The translations under genes and the position numbers were made by a program. From contig CAJUGD010000027.1 of NCBI GenBank assembly GCA_910586205.1, positions 1 through 50,058 of the forward strand: 50,058 nucleotides of DNA. The letters run 5' to 3'. Of this stretch, positions 34,901 to 41,515 are shown one piece after another. The stretch comes from an uncultured Lachnospiraceae bacterium. GTDB taxonomy: Bacteria > Bacillota > Clostridia > Lachnospirales > Lachnospiraceae. The notes beneath the pieces were generated by a model. It worked only from the letters and a program-made list of their open reading frames with translations, was not told the DNA's origin and searched no databases. Numbering within the stretch: position 1 is the first letter of the stretch; each line of letters opens with the position of its first letter.

Positions 34901-36162
34901 CATTGCCAATGCCCAAAGAATCCATGTGACTCCAAGAATCCTTTAAAATTTTCCAAATCATTTAAAGGGTCTGGTGCTGTCATTTTGAATACACTGCTAT
35001 TTATATTAACGAAATCTGCAAACTCTTTTGCTGCCTCCCAGTAAATGTGACTTGGAGTTCCGTATAATATGTAAGGTGTGCTATAAAATGCTTGCTGATT
35101 TGCACCATTAGCACTTGTTACATTATTGCTAGGCCAATAAACTTCAAATACAGACCAGAAAACTGGTTCTACACCTAAATATAACTGCTCTTGCTGAATT
35201 AAATCAAGAATAGCATCTTGTGACCCGGATGACTTTAACTGTTCTAATTTCTGGTTTAATCTGGTATCATAAAACTCTAGTAATGGTTTTGCACCACCAA
35301 CCAGTTTTCCAGTTCCATCTGTAACAGGTGCCTCCATTCTAAGCAACATTTGTAAAACATACTCTTTATTATTCCCAAGAGTAGCCATCAACTGGTGTTT
35401 CATATGTTCACCAGAAGCTAATAATCCTACATCCCAATTTTCAAAATGAAATGGATTTTTAAATTTTTTACTGATTGTACGTGTCTCTCCAGTTTCTGCA
35501 TCTGGATATGTATATGTACCACCTGCTGGGTCTATAGGTGATTCTTCTCCTGGATAATTAGTGGTTATATATCCTTTTAAGTATGTTTCAATGTCACTGT
35601 ATAAATACACCTTAGCTTGACCGGCTGTTATGTTGTTAAATGCTGGATTAGATTTATCATAACTTCCTCTTTTTATACATGATAATCCTCTAGTTGGATT
35701 CATCAAATTATCATAGGATTTTAAATAATTTGCATCTGTTTTTCCACCACCTAAATACAGAAGTGAATACTTACCACCAGCTACATTATCAGAGTTTAAA
35801 TCTGAATTTTTATTTTTATCCCAAAATCCTATTTTATTTTGATAGGTACTTGTCATGTATGCGAATTTTTCAGCACTAAATGCTGCTCCTGCCGCAAAAT
35901 CTTGTGGGAAATATTGAACCATATCGACTGTATTTGTCACAACTGTTCCCTCTTGATTCATAGCATAAAATCTTATTCCTGCATTTACATGATAAATATG
36001 ATATGAACCTGAATATTGAAAATCTCCTCCACTATTTTGAGAGCCACTACCACCACCATTCACATATTGATTATTAGTTTCAGCATAAGAATTAATTGCT
36101 GTTGTCAATAATAACAGTCCAGATAAACCTACTGTGACTATTCTTTTAAAGATATTTTTCAC
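31939..36162 (-). CDS. Giant exported surface protein (transposon cargo)
   Basis: 1407 residues. GTG start at 36162; its ribosome site GAGAGGTGA overlaps the stop of the upstream gene, so the two are coupled. Signal peptide KNIFKRIVTVGLSGLLLLTTAINSYA, then Gly/Ser-rich QYVNGGGSGSQNSGG. Residues about 60-490 are a large Tyr/Asn-rich domain. Two tandem MucBP/SdrB-like beta modules follow (HKFNIVKFYAEKNPDGSYIYKEN...; LTIVKYFPDGSNKIEEIPWVPTYDTVEPGYEYEK...IVYIKYKQ). The last 650 residues are Ser/Thr/Asn-rich and beta-type. There is no LPXTG or C-terminal membrane helix, so attachment must be by other means or it is released. AT-rich coding. I recognise no named family; adhesin or contact function is inference. 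Confidence 0.75.
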   Translation of the reverse strand: MKNIFKRIVTVGLSGLLLLTTAINSYAETNNQYVNGGGSGSQNSGGDFQYSGSYHIYHVNAGIRFYAMNQEGTVVTNTVDMVQYFPQDFAAGAAFSAEKFAYMTSTYQNKIGFWDKNKNSDLNSDNVAGGKYSLLYLGGGKTDANYLKSYDNLMNPTRGLSCIKRGSYDKSNPAFNNITAGQAKVYLYSDIETYLKGYITTNYPGEESPIDPAGGTYTYPDAETGETRTISKKFKNPFHFENWDVGLLASGEHMKHQLMATLGNNKEYVLQMLLRMEAPVTDGTGKLVGGAKPLLEFYDTRLNQKLEQLKSSGSQDAILDLIQQEQLYLGVEPVFWSVFEVYWPSNNVTSANGANQQAFYSTPYILYGTPSHIYWEAAKEFADFVNINSSVFKMTAPDPLNDLENFKGFLESHGFFGHWQWGQGESCYMLEKDEPELGLTTYSKMWTMDPKFWRTMIEGYYTIGYGIMTFKLAPGNPGMSTWDNKTYPPTNYKPGPAPQVTDPNQPDGPYPVGYPSEGSEYRPPNPNKDHKFNIVKFYAEKNPDGSYIYKENHTREQAIHTITIDNEPGYTVDNYYTSSTFTKPTNPTDDYDVWKTNRAPKNTYEGTKSEKLVVKATDPDTTLYIRLVSTPTLTIVKYFPDGSNKIEEIPWVPTYDTVEPGYEYEKDKQDPNKPDTIPDDFESTTGTPGSNPIIPVDSTSRIVYIKYKQPEADSKITLHQNELAHTFTLEDIQSLVTLTHNFPNMYYEGSNKHGSGSDAWWCDWNTVMSDAKYAYSISNKENYGATTFVGSQGAFKSEEIGKNDDQGSMGINGGQTGGLRPNLKFSIYRDRAKDNVTLYPNKNSNVKGELSQIYITAEGYTPQTQRVLDKGQTEWYSTFKINYTYDTEDNTVSYKSSLSCHGPSGSEDGSPHPALGTINDPFSQANNVLTKAFLGQPGKGEKVSGATAEAFTLSINGRTFNFNRNLKYKFTSQENLLKGFNNHKKDYDSNQARFFKFYPYTEMEYQTVTDLSNKLAYIVSTNLSEVKDNTSVEVGVYQSGVGDTILLSSEQWSTHARTIQGLRDNGIKQQLLNKSLIPGGAVVKLSTAGADAGTTPEVWVGFRSYEMSISDDLKVTLSEDTGVKTTSQAKEDAKIFFNDMKNNLSNYHLEKWIMEGISTNESDIKSKAKKVSGINTGGSAGSQVVTSFGGNQLSTDPKYYLKSNASDATSSKFDAWNEEFEQHIYRIYSDVYGKVTVTKDGSEIVSSNIKADKNLSGLLANPDVKRIDDRVKFVTNFIQSLDFEGGKDREAIPWYYEAHDGIEVVESLGFMQVGFDPRDKAIRSEVVDPKLTGKLENRDDTLNFNSDTLNQKTRTVQYKMSSSPTTNPGEPGYVGEFNGEPIVIPQISEILKTRLHYMGNNTVMDLN

Positions 36163-36168
36163 TTTTTA

Positions 36169-36807
36169 TCACCTCTCAAATCCTACCGTTTGCATAACTT
36201 TTATATAAAGTGCATCCAATTCTTCAGGTGTAGCATTATTAATATATTCATCTGTAATATCCATAAAGTCTGTATTTCCTGCCTCTTTTTGCGATTGTAT
36301 CTCCATCCTTACAAATTCTCTTGTTCTTTCATAGGATTGTTTATATGTATAATCATTTATATCTTCTTGTATTTCTTCCATCACTTGTCCTGACATTGTT
36401 TCTTGTGCTTGCTCACCAGTATCAGCTTCTACTCCAATTTCATTATCATTAGCATCTACTATAACTTCTCTTCCATCTTCTTTGGTAACTGTTTCAAGTC
36501 TCATACTATCTGCTATTGATTCCTCATATTTAAGGGCTTCCTCTTCACTTAATGCCTTGCCATCTTTATCGACTATGATAGATTTAGGTGGCTCTTTAGT
36601 TTCGTTTACTTCAAAATCTGTTAAATTATTATTGTTATCTGTAGTTACTCTGGTTTCAATGGGTTCTGTTTCTTTTGGTGCTAATGTCTGAACTACTGGT
36701 TGATCGTTAGGTGATGTCCCACTTGTTTTCTTATAAACTACTGTGAATATGACCCCACATAAGAGTAATACACCTAAGACAGTTGGTATTAAAAATTTTT
36801 TCTCCAT
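36169..36807 (-). CDS. Membrane-anchored acidic protein (transposon cargo)
   Basis: 212 residues, ATG with AGGAG six bases upstream. N-terminal membrane anchor FLIPTVLGVLLLCGVIFTVVY at about 5-25, then an outside part that is strongly acidic and low-complexity (VQTLAPKETEPIETRVTTDNNNNLTDFEVNE; VDANDNEIGVEADTGEQAQETMSGQVMEEIQEDIND), ending in a helical domain (VRMEIQSQKEAGNTDFMDITDEYINNATPEELDALYIKVMQTV). Its stop codon is part of the ribosome site of the giant surface-protein gene. Probably partner or chaperone-like anchor of that protein; function unknown. Confidence 0.7.
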   Translation of the reverse strand: MEKKFLIPTVLGVLLLCGVIFTVVYKKTSGTSPNDQPVVQTLAPKETEPIETRVTTDNNNNLTDFEVNETKEPPKSIIVDKDGKALSEEEALKYEESIADSMRLETVTKEDGREVIVDANDNEIGVEADTGEQAQETMSGQVMEEIQEDINDYTYKQSYERTREFVRMEIQSQKEAGNTDFMDITDEYINNATPEELDALYIKVMQTVGFER

Positions 36808-36888
36808 TTTTTTCTCCTCTCTTAAAATTAATTTAAAATTTCTATACTTTCATATACAATCTATTGATAGCAAATATGTTTCTTACAA

Positions 36889-36928
36889 TAAAAAAGTAAG
36901 GCTAACTTTTGCTCAATTAGCCTTACTT
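36889..36928 (-). terminator. Terminator after the wall-binding protein gene
   Basis: Minus-strand AAGTAAGGCTAA / TTAGCCTTACTT hairpin followed by TTTTT, directly after the stop at 36967. It separates that gene from the downstream two-gene operon. Confidence 0.8.
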
Positions 36929-36966
36929 AGAATCATTAAATTAATTTTGTTTGTTACTTTATTATG

Positions 36967-37749
36967 TTACTGCCAATCTCTTAATCCACTTCCTTGCCCT
37001 ATATTTAAATCATGGTTCTCCAAGAAATCTTTGTTTATCAATTCTCTTTCGTCCAATTTACCGTCATGATTTACATCAAATTGCTTGTCGTATTCGGATA
37101 GTGTACCATTTGTACTTTCTGTATTTTGGGGTTGCTTCTTTTCAGGTGTGCCTGCACTGGCGCTCTCTGTTGGCAAGCCTGCTACATCTTGGGTTACTAC
37201 TCCAGTAGCCCTTAAACTCTCTAAACCACTTGTAATGGCTCCGAAATAGCCTAAATGCTCTTGAGTGAATGTTATATATACCTGCTGTCCATTTACTGTA
37301 TATAAGCCATCTGTATGAGCCATACGACCATACCAGCCATCATGTTCCGTTTGGCAGAAATACCAGCGATCCGTAAGTGTGTCATGGATTAAGCCAGCAT
37401 ACATATGCCCATCACCTGGGGCTAATAAATACCAAGAACTATCTAAATCTTGGAACCAACTTTTTACTGTATTTCCTGTTCCCTGCTCATTTTTTAAGTA
37501 CCAAACTCCATTTTGTTCATGCCAACGTGGAGATTGAGTAGCTTGAACTTGGCTAGTTGTGGTTGTTACTGCGTAATCATTTTGTGCCGCATATGCCACC
37601 ACATCTGCATCTGATAGACTGAATCCTAAGGCTAACATCATCATGACTAAAGTTAATGCTGGTAGTTTATATGTTTTCTTGGTTAACATTCTCTTAAAGC
37701 CTCTTGGTAATGGCTTTAAATCGCTCTTATTTAATAACTTCTTGGGCAT
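36967..37749 (-). CDS. Exported protein with wall-binding-type repeats and EF-hand-like loop
   Basis: 260 residues from the ATG at 37749 (AAAGGAG upstream; an ATG seven codons earlier would lack a site). A basic N-terminus and hydrophobic stretch (TYKLPALTLVMMMLALGFSL) form a signal or anchor. Residues about 75-155 hold Trp/Tyr/Gly repeats like choline/cell-wall-binding modules (WHEQNGVWYLKNEQGTGNT; SWFQDLDSSWYLLAPGDGHM; WYFCQTEHDGWYGRM). The C-terminus has DVNHDGKLDERELI, a calcium-binding EF-hand/dockerin-type loop. It may tether partner proteins to the wall. Direct repeats at 37801-37882 lie in its promoter region. Confidence 0.75.
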   Translation of the reverse strand: MPKKLLNKSDLKPLPRGFKRMLTKKTYKLPALTLVMMMLALGFSLSDADVVAYAAQNDYAVTTTTSQVQATQSPRWHEQNGVWYLKNEQGTGNTVKSWFQDLDSSWYLLAPGDGHMYAGLIHDTLTDRWYFCQTEHDGWYGRMAHTDGLYTVNGQQVYITFTQEHLGYFGAITSGLESLRATGVVTQDVAGLPTESASAGTPEKKQPQNTESTNGTLSEYDKQFDVNHDGKLDERELINKDFLENHDLNIGQGSGLRDWQ

Positions 37750-37800
37750 ATCTAATATTACTCCTTTCATCTGCTTTTTTATGTGAAGATAATCTTCACA

Positions 37801-37882
37801 AATACACATGTTTGTGCTAAGTAAGTACCAACTTTAGTAAGGTTACATCTAATTTCTTACTTCAATACACTTGTTTGTGCTA
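37801..37882. repeat. Direct repeats upstream of the wall-binding protein gene
   Basis: Two 19-base copies, AATACACATGTTTGTGCTA (37801-37819) and AATACACTTGTTTGTGCTA (37864-37882), 18 of 19 identical, start-to-start 63 bases (about six helical turns). Each is centred on CACA/TGTG symmetry. Possible operators. Confidence 0.6.
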
Positions 37883-37965
37883 CTCTATGCAAAATTAAAA
37901 AATAAATTTATACTATATAATACAAATCTGCTCTTCTTATAGCTTCAAAAATCTTCATATTGTTC

Positions 37966-38373
37966 CTATAACTTTACTAAATTAAACTCAAACTTGATAA
38001 TGGAATCTATGTTCAGATTTGTATTCCCTAAGTATCCTTTTACCGACTCCCATATTTTTACTATTATTGGGTCACTCATATGAGTAACATAATCCCTCCC
38101 CTTATCCAAAACTTTAATATATGTCACTGGAGATTCTACATGATCTTCTATTTCTTCCCTAGACCATTCTTCACACTCAAACTCTATCAACTCATTTGAC
38201 TTTAATGCTTTAAAGTCATCTAACATTTCCTCCATGTAAAATCCGTTTTCTTCCATATCCAAGTCCCCTATCTTATCTAGGAGTCCATCTTTTCCATAGT
38301 CTTTATCTGTTTTATAGCCCTCTACAGCCACCAGTACCACCAATAAAGTCTCTTGCTCTGTTGTTAATTTCAT
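37966..38373 (-). CDS. Hypothetical acidic protein behind a structured leader
   Basis: 135 residues, ATG with GGGAG about nine bases upstream. Acidic, soluble, helical (TTEQETLLVVLVAVEGYKTDKDYGKDGLLDKIGDLDMEENGFYMEEMLDDFKALKSNELIEFE), with VTYIKVLDKGRDYV. The predicted winged-helix-like pattern of helices and strands is only suggestive. No family recognised. Its notable feature is the roughly 300-base leader with a four-way RNA junction, a mini-ORF and a terminator just before the gene, which suggests conditional expression. Confidence 0.6.
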   Translation of the reverse strand: MKLTTEQETLLVVLVAVEGYKTDKDYGKDGLLDKIGDLDMEENGFYMEEMLDDFKALKSNELIEFECEEWSREEIEDHVESPVTYIKVLDKGRDYVTHMSDPIIVKIWESVKGYLGNTNLNIDSIIKFEFNLVKL

Positions 38374-38411
38374 ATCGTCTTTCTCCCATCTGCTTTGTAT
38401 TAGGGAAAATT

Positions 38412-38452
38412 AAAAAGCAAGGTGATTGGCATACTTCTCCTCACACCTTGCC
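38412..38452 (-). terminator. Terminator in the leader of the 37966 gene
   Basis: Minus-strand GCAAGGTG (38444-38451) / CACCTTGC (38417-38424) hairpin followed by TTTTT (38412-38416). It lies 39 bases upstream of the ATG at 38373 and 8 bases after the mini-ORF stop, the layout of an attenuator. Confidence 0.75.
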
Positions 38453-38459
38453 GAACATT

Positions 38460-38495
38460 TTATGTACAACAAATAGACTCCTTTACAAATTCCAT
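38460..38495 (-). CDS. Mini-ORF (leader peptide) MEFVKESICCT
   Basis: Eleven codons plus TAA. AAGGGG (minus strand, 38506-38511) is its ribosome site, ten bases before the ATG; this site sits in a small hairpin AACCC / GGGTT that would hide it. The terminator at 38412-38452 follows the stop by eight bases. This fits a leader peptide whose translation controls read-through; it may also be chance in AT-rich DNA. Confidence 0.45.
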   Translation of the reverse strand: MEFVKESICCT

Positions 38496-38532
38496 CTTGC
38501 CTAAACCCCTTGAATGGGTTATAATGAAATCT

Positions 38533-38624
38533 GCATAGTAGTGGTAGCGACCATTGTGAAGAGTGATTCCCCAATCACTTTTCACACCTATGGGAGTGGT
38601 GGTACACTTCCATAGGTGCTATGC
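38533..38624 (-). ncRNA. Compact four-way-junction RNA, leader or small RNA candidate
   Basis: Closing stem GCATAG (38533-38538) / CTATGC (38619-38624). Inside are three consecutive hairpins with almost no linker. P2 38540-38555: TGGT-AGCG-ACCA core, six pairs. P3 38556-38585: 13 pairs, one G-U, CCCC loop. P4 38586-38617: ACCTATGG / CCATAGGT plus AGTG / CACT, 13 pairs with one G-U. The symmetric layout holds on either strand (allowing G-U exchange). A minus-strand promoter at 38687-38716 and the downstream terminator favour minus-strand transcription; a plus-strand promoter TTGCCT-N17-TATAAT (38497-38525) ending right before the stem is an alternative. I do not match it to a known riboswitch or ribozyme. 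Confidence 0.65.
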
Positions 38625-38686
38625 TTTTCAATTTTCAGTTCCATTGTAGCACAATGAAAGCTTAGATTCAAGGAGTTTTTAATTAT

Positions 38687-38716
38687 ATTATATATGTTCT
38701 ATATGTTATATGTCAC
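38687..38716 (-). promoter_or_regulatory. Putative promoter of the structured leader
   Basis: Minus strand GTGACA (38711-38716), 18-base spacer, TATAAT (38687-38692). Predicted start near 38680, giving a leader of about 300 bases to the ATG at 38373. Confidence 0.5.
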
Positions 38717-38741
38717 AATAATTTTCAAAAGAGGTAAAAAT

Positions 38742-39059
38742 ATGATATTAACAACTTTTTTAAATGTTATTGAACAGCCTATTATTCAAAGCTTAATGTC
38801 TAATAAAAGGATAATTCTTACTATAATATTTTTTATTGCATTTATAAGTTCTTTTTTGTATTCCTTTTTAAATCGTTTTAAGCATTTGCCAAATTATTTT
38901 AAGAATTTCATATGCTCATTTGCAATTTCTTTTGTTCTTGCATTACTGTCTATACCTATTTGCTATATAATTTTTGGAATTATATGTTTCTTGTTTTTTG
39001 TTGTACAATTTATTTGCAAAACGCTCAAATTAATATTATCTATCTTCTTTAATATATGA
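38742..39059 (+). CDS. Small hydrophobic membrane protein
   Basis: 105 residues from the ATG at 38742 (AGAGGT seven bases upstream). Three membrane helices are visible: IILTIIFFIAFISSFLYSFL, ICSFAISFVLALLSIPICYI and IFGIICFLFFVVQFI. Lys residues are clustered between them. No family recognised; size and topology would fit a small transporter, toxin or immunity membrane protein. It is divergent from the structured leader and followed by a plus-strand terminator at 39272. Confidence 0.6.
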   Translation: MILTTFLNVIEQPIIQSLMSNKRIILTIIFFIAFISSFLYSFLNRFKHLPNYFKNFICSFAISFVLALLSIPICYIIFGIICFLFFVVQFICKTLKLILSIFFNI

Positions 39060-39245
39060 TTGACACATCTTTTTTATTATGAGAAACTTTATTATATTAA
39101 GTATCAATGTAATTGATGGATATATTAACACTATCTTTATTAAGCTATCAAATCCTAGAAATTTCACTACTAATATTGCAACTAATATCATTTCTTCTAC
39201 TGTTGAAACACTGATTATAATTCTTTCTTTCATATTTATATTCAT
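39036..39245 (-). CDS. Small two-helix membrane protein
   Basis: 69 residues, ATG at 39245 with GGAG seven bases upstream (a second ATG four codons in). Two hydrophobic segments (EEMILVAILVVKFLGF; KIVLIYPSITLILNIIKFLII) and a basic tail. The 3' end overlaps the convergent gene by 24 bases, so one of the two could be spurious; the ribosome site argues for it. Confidence 0.45.
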   Translation of the reverse strand: MNINMKERIIISVSTVEEMILVAILVVKFLGFDSLIKIVLIYPSITLILNIIKFLIIKKMCQSYIKEDR

Positions 39246-39271
39246 TTTAAGTCTCCCTACAATAAATTTAT

Positions 39272-39306
39272 GTATCCAAACCCAAAATGAGTTTGGATAC
39301 TTTTTA
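39272..39306 (+). terminator. Terminator GTATCCAAAC / GTTTGGATAC
   Basis: Perfect 10-base arms with a nine-base loop and TTTTT on the plus strand. It ends rightward transcription from the 38742 gene before it reaches the transposase gene antisense. Confidence 0.75.
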
Positions 39307-39319
39307 TTTAATAATTCTA

Positions 39320-40477
39320 TTAAACCTTCTTGGGTATCAATCCTTTTGTATTCAGACTTAATTCCCTATTGGGTATGTCCTTATATTCTGTATTACTTAT
39401 TACTGATGCCACCTCACTATATAACTTCTCTACCTTTTCTTGTGTCGTTAAATTACTATTCTTTTCTAACCACCAAAAGAATATTAGTCCTAAATCTAGA
39501 TATTTCGTCGCCAAGAGTCTATTTGATTTATCAGGCCAATGACTTTGTAATCGTGAATGAAGAGCATTGATTCTACCTAAATTGTAAGCACCTTTGGCGT
39601 GCTTTCCACTTGGTATCTGTTCTAGTTGAATATGCTCACTCCTGGCAAACTCTGGATATGATGCATGGCTGTCTGTCACCAATATAGAATCACCCGCGAA
39701 TTTCCCTTTCAAGTGTTTCTTTACATCATTTACATCCATCCTACCAATACAAGTTGGCGACATATACAGATGATTTCCTCTATCTTTACATGTTAATATA
39801 CACGTCTGTTCTTTACTGATTCCCCTTAATTTTGTTTCCACACTATCTATTAATTGCTGTATCCTCTCTGGGTCATTTTTTAATTCATTCCAACATCCAC
39901 TATTCTGCAAATACATCATTTTCTCTGCATAATTTCTATGATGTCTTGGCATCCTTCCTAATGTCTTTATAAAAAACTCTGGATCACGCTTTCCCTTAAA
40001 AGATAAGGGTGTATAATATTCATCACATTCTGCTATATCTACAAATCCATCTTGTTCTTTGTAGATTTCTAATAATGCACTACAAACTTTATGCTTATTA
40101 TACCAAACAGATGTTATACTTATAGATGTATTTTCAGCTATCTCTTTTAAAGTTAAATTTTGAATCATTCCCCTTAATAGTTCTTTCCACTGTGCCTCTG
40201 TTAATTTTGAGGATTGGATAATAGGAGCTGATTTTATTACAAATGTCCTCTTACAATCTTTACAATAATACCTCTGCTTACTGCCTCTTAATCCATGCTT
40301 TTTAAGATTCTCACTACCACAATATTCACATTTTATTGTGCCTTGATAATCATTATTTGAAACTGCTTTCTGTTTCTTAGTTGATTGTTTTGCATTTAAT
40401 ATAGACAATAACTCTTGTAGCTGTTCCTCTGATAAACTGTCAATACTGCCTATCATTTCCTGGAAGAAATCAGCCAT
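39320..40477 (-). CDS. IS1595-family transposase
   Basis: 385 residues from the ATG at 40477 (AGGAGG about seven bases upstream). N-terminal zinc ribbon with Cys50, Cys53, Cys72, Cys75 (KCEYCGSENLKKHGL...RYYCKDCKRTF), an HTH-like segment TLKEIAENTSISITSVWYNKH, and the ISXO2-type catalytic domain: AECDEYY (Asp152), ILVTDSHASY (Asp269) and YNLGRINALHSRL with the late Asn/His group that characterises this family. LATKYLDLGLIFFWWLEKN closes the domain. All motifs are intact. It should act on the 22-base ends at 31776 and 41485 and make the 8-base duplication seen. It lies on the same strand as the downstream cargo and as the Mrr-like gene 36 bases upstream. Confidence 0.9.
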   Translation of the reverse strand: MADFFQEMIGSIDSLSEEQLQELLSILNAKQSTKKQKAVSNNDYQGTIKCEYCGSENLKKHGLRGSKQRYYCKDCKRTFVIKSAPIIQSSKLTEAQWKELLRGMIQNLTLKEIAENTSISITSVWYNKHKVCSALLEIYKEQDGFVDIAECDEYYTPLSFKGKRDPEFFIKTLGRMPRHHRNYAEKMMYLQNSGCWNELKNDPERIQQLIDSVETKLRGISKEQTCILTCKDRGNHLYMSPTCIGRMDVNDVKKHLKGKFAGDSILVTDSHASYPEFARSEHIQLEQIPSGKHAKGAYNLGRINALHSRLQSHWPDKSNRLLATKYLDLGLIFFWWLEKNSNLTTQEKVEKLYSEVASVISNTEYKDIPNRELSLNTKGLIPKKV

Positions 40478-40513
40478 TCTAAATCCTCCTGACACCTCCT
40501 GGCTTACTTCCCT

Positions 40514-41161
40514 TCACCCATATTCCAAATTCATTAACATGGCTTCTTTTTGAAGTCTTAGGGCTTCTTGTGTTTTATTAGCCGCTTCCAAACTTAACCT
40601 TGCTGCCTCTTTCGACATTTCTTCAGCCATGTCATATTTACTGACGATCTCTTTTACTAACTCCTCCTTCTTACTTTTTACTGTCTTTTTTGGGGATTGG
40701 ATATCAGGAATTAGGCCAGGGTCATTCATTATTTTTGCGTACATAATACTCAATAATTTTCCTTGATTTCTGTTTATCAAAGTCTTGGTTTTTATAACTT
40801 GTCTCATTTCTTCTTGCTCAATATCTGCAATAATCTCTACCCCTAATTCCTTAGCATAAAGTCTTGCTTCATGTGTTACAGAATTGTTTGTTATTACAAC
40901 TGGAATCCCACCATTATTGTAATAACTTGTTCCAGTAAATACTTGTTGGATTGGCGCTTTTCCAAGAGGCGTATTATAATACTTGCATTGGATGTTGAAT
41001 TTATATTCTGTTTTGTTGATAAACTTTGAAGCAAAAATATCAACACCATTATCATTCTTTCCAACTCTCTGCGCTTTAAAGCCTAATCCCAGTAACATAG
41101 ATACGACCTTATTTTCGTAATCTATGCCCGTTTTGCATCCAATCATTGTATCACTAATCAT
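40514..41161 (-). CDS. Mrr-like restriction endonuclease family protein
   Basis: 215 residues from the ATG at 41161 (AAAGGAG nine bases upstream). The Mrr_cat fold is recognised from GIDYENKVVSMLLGLGF (Glu16), KNDNGVDIFA (Asp41) and FNIQCKYY (Gln58-x-Lys60), the PD-(D/E)XK catalytic set in order and normal spacing, followed by PVVITNNSVTHEARLYAKELGVEII. The C-terminal 60 residues are a charged coiled coil (KEELVKEIVSKYDMAEEMSKEAARLSLEAANKTQEAL). Mrr-type enzymes cut modified or foreign DNA. First gene after the right transposon end and co-oriented with the transposase, so it may be co-expressed with it. Confidence 0.82.
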   Translation of the reverse strand: MISDTMIGCKTGIDYENKVVSMLLGLGFKAQRVGKNDNGVDIFASKFINKTEYKFNIQCKYYNTPLGKAPIQQVFTGTSYYNNGGIPVVITNNSVTHEARLYAKELGVEIIADIEQEEMRQVIKTKTLINRNQGKLLSIMYAKIMNDPGLIPDIQSPKKTVKSKKEELVKEIVSKYDMAEEMSKEAARLSLEAANKTQEALRLQKEAMLMNLEYG

Positions 41162-41407
41162 AAAACAATCTCCTTTTAAGAAATACTTGCTCATCTGGTG
41201 ATGAACTGTACCTCCTAATACAGAACCTATTGTTTGAAATATAGTGCCTGAAAAATGCAAATCTTTCTGGTCTTTTGACGTATGTGAGCCTTTTCTGACA
41301 TATCCCTGTTATTTTTTAAATCATTCCTATCAAACTTTTAAATCATACTCTATTTACAACATTATGCACAAATAATGGAACTAAATTTCTGTAAAAATTC
41401 ACAAAAA

Positions 41408-41446
41408 ATGAGAGTTACCCATTTATAATAAGTAACTCTCATTTTT
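41408..41446. terminator. Bidirectional terminator at the right transposon end
   Basis: ATGAGAGTTAC / GTAACTCTCAT hairpin with T runs on both strands, 40-100 bases inside the right end. Likely stops outside transcription entering the cargo. Confidence 0.8.
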
Positions 41447-41484
41447 ATACATAGATAATGTATATTATACAATGCTATTAACAG

Positions 41485-41506
41485 CAACCGCCATCTTAAA
41501 AAGGGA
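41485..41506 (-). repeat. Right terminal inverted repeat
   Basis: Exact reverse complement of 31776-31797; the outermost base on each side (31775 C, 41507 T) does not pair. Confidence 0.92.
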
Positions 41507-41507
41507 T

Positions 41508-41515
41508 TATTTTAA
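41508..41515. repeat. Right target-site duplication
   Basis: TATTTTAA, identical to 31767-31774. Confidence 0.92.

Larger units (their letters stand above)
31775..41507. mobile_element. 9.7-kb IS1595-family cargo transposon
   Basis: 9,733 bp bounded by 22-base inverted ends (outermost base mismatched), flanked by the 8-base duplication TATTTTAA, and inserted in a PAPS-reductase-like gene. It contains one IS1595-type transposase (39320-40477) near the right end and cargo: exported surface proteins (31939-37749), a 135-residue protein with a structured leader RNA, two small membrane proteins and an Mrr-like endonuclease. Base composition is much more AT-rich than the flanks. Terminators stand just inside both ends (31893, 41408), isolating the cargo. 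Simple IS1595 elements are 0.7-1.1 kb or up to a few kb with passenger genes; one of this size with surface-protein cargo is unusual. Confidence 0.92.

Noticed and set aside
38497..38525. Plus-strand promoter TTGCCT-N17-TATAAT starting exactly at the four-way junction
   Set aside because: Good match, but the ordered minus-strand promoter, mini-ORF and terminator make minus-strand transcription more likely; kept as alternative in the finding.
39079..39570. 163-codon rightward ORF
   Set aside because: Antisense to the transposase 3' end and the small membrane gene; no ribosome site and a terminator at 39272 cuts it.
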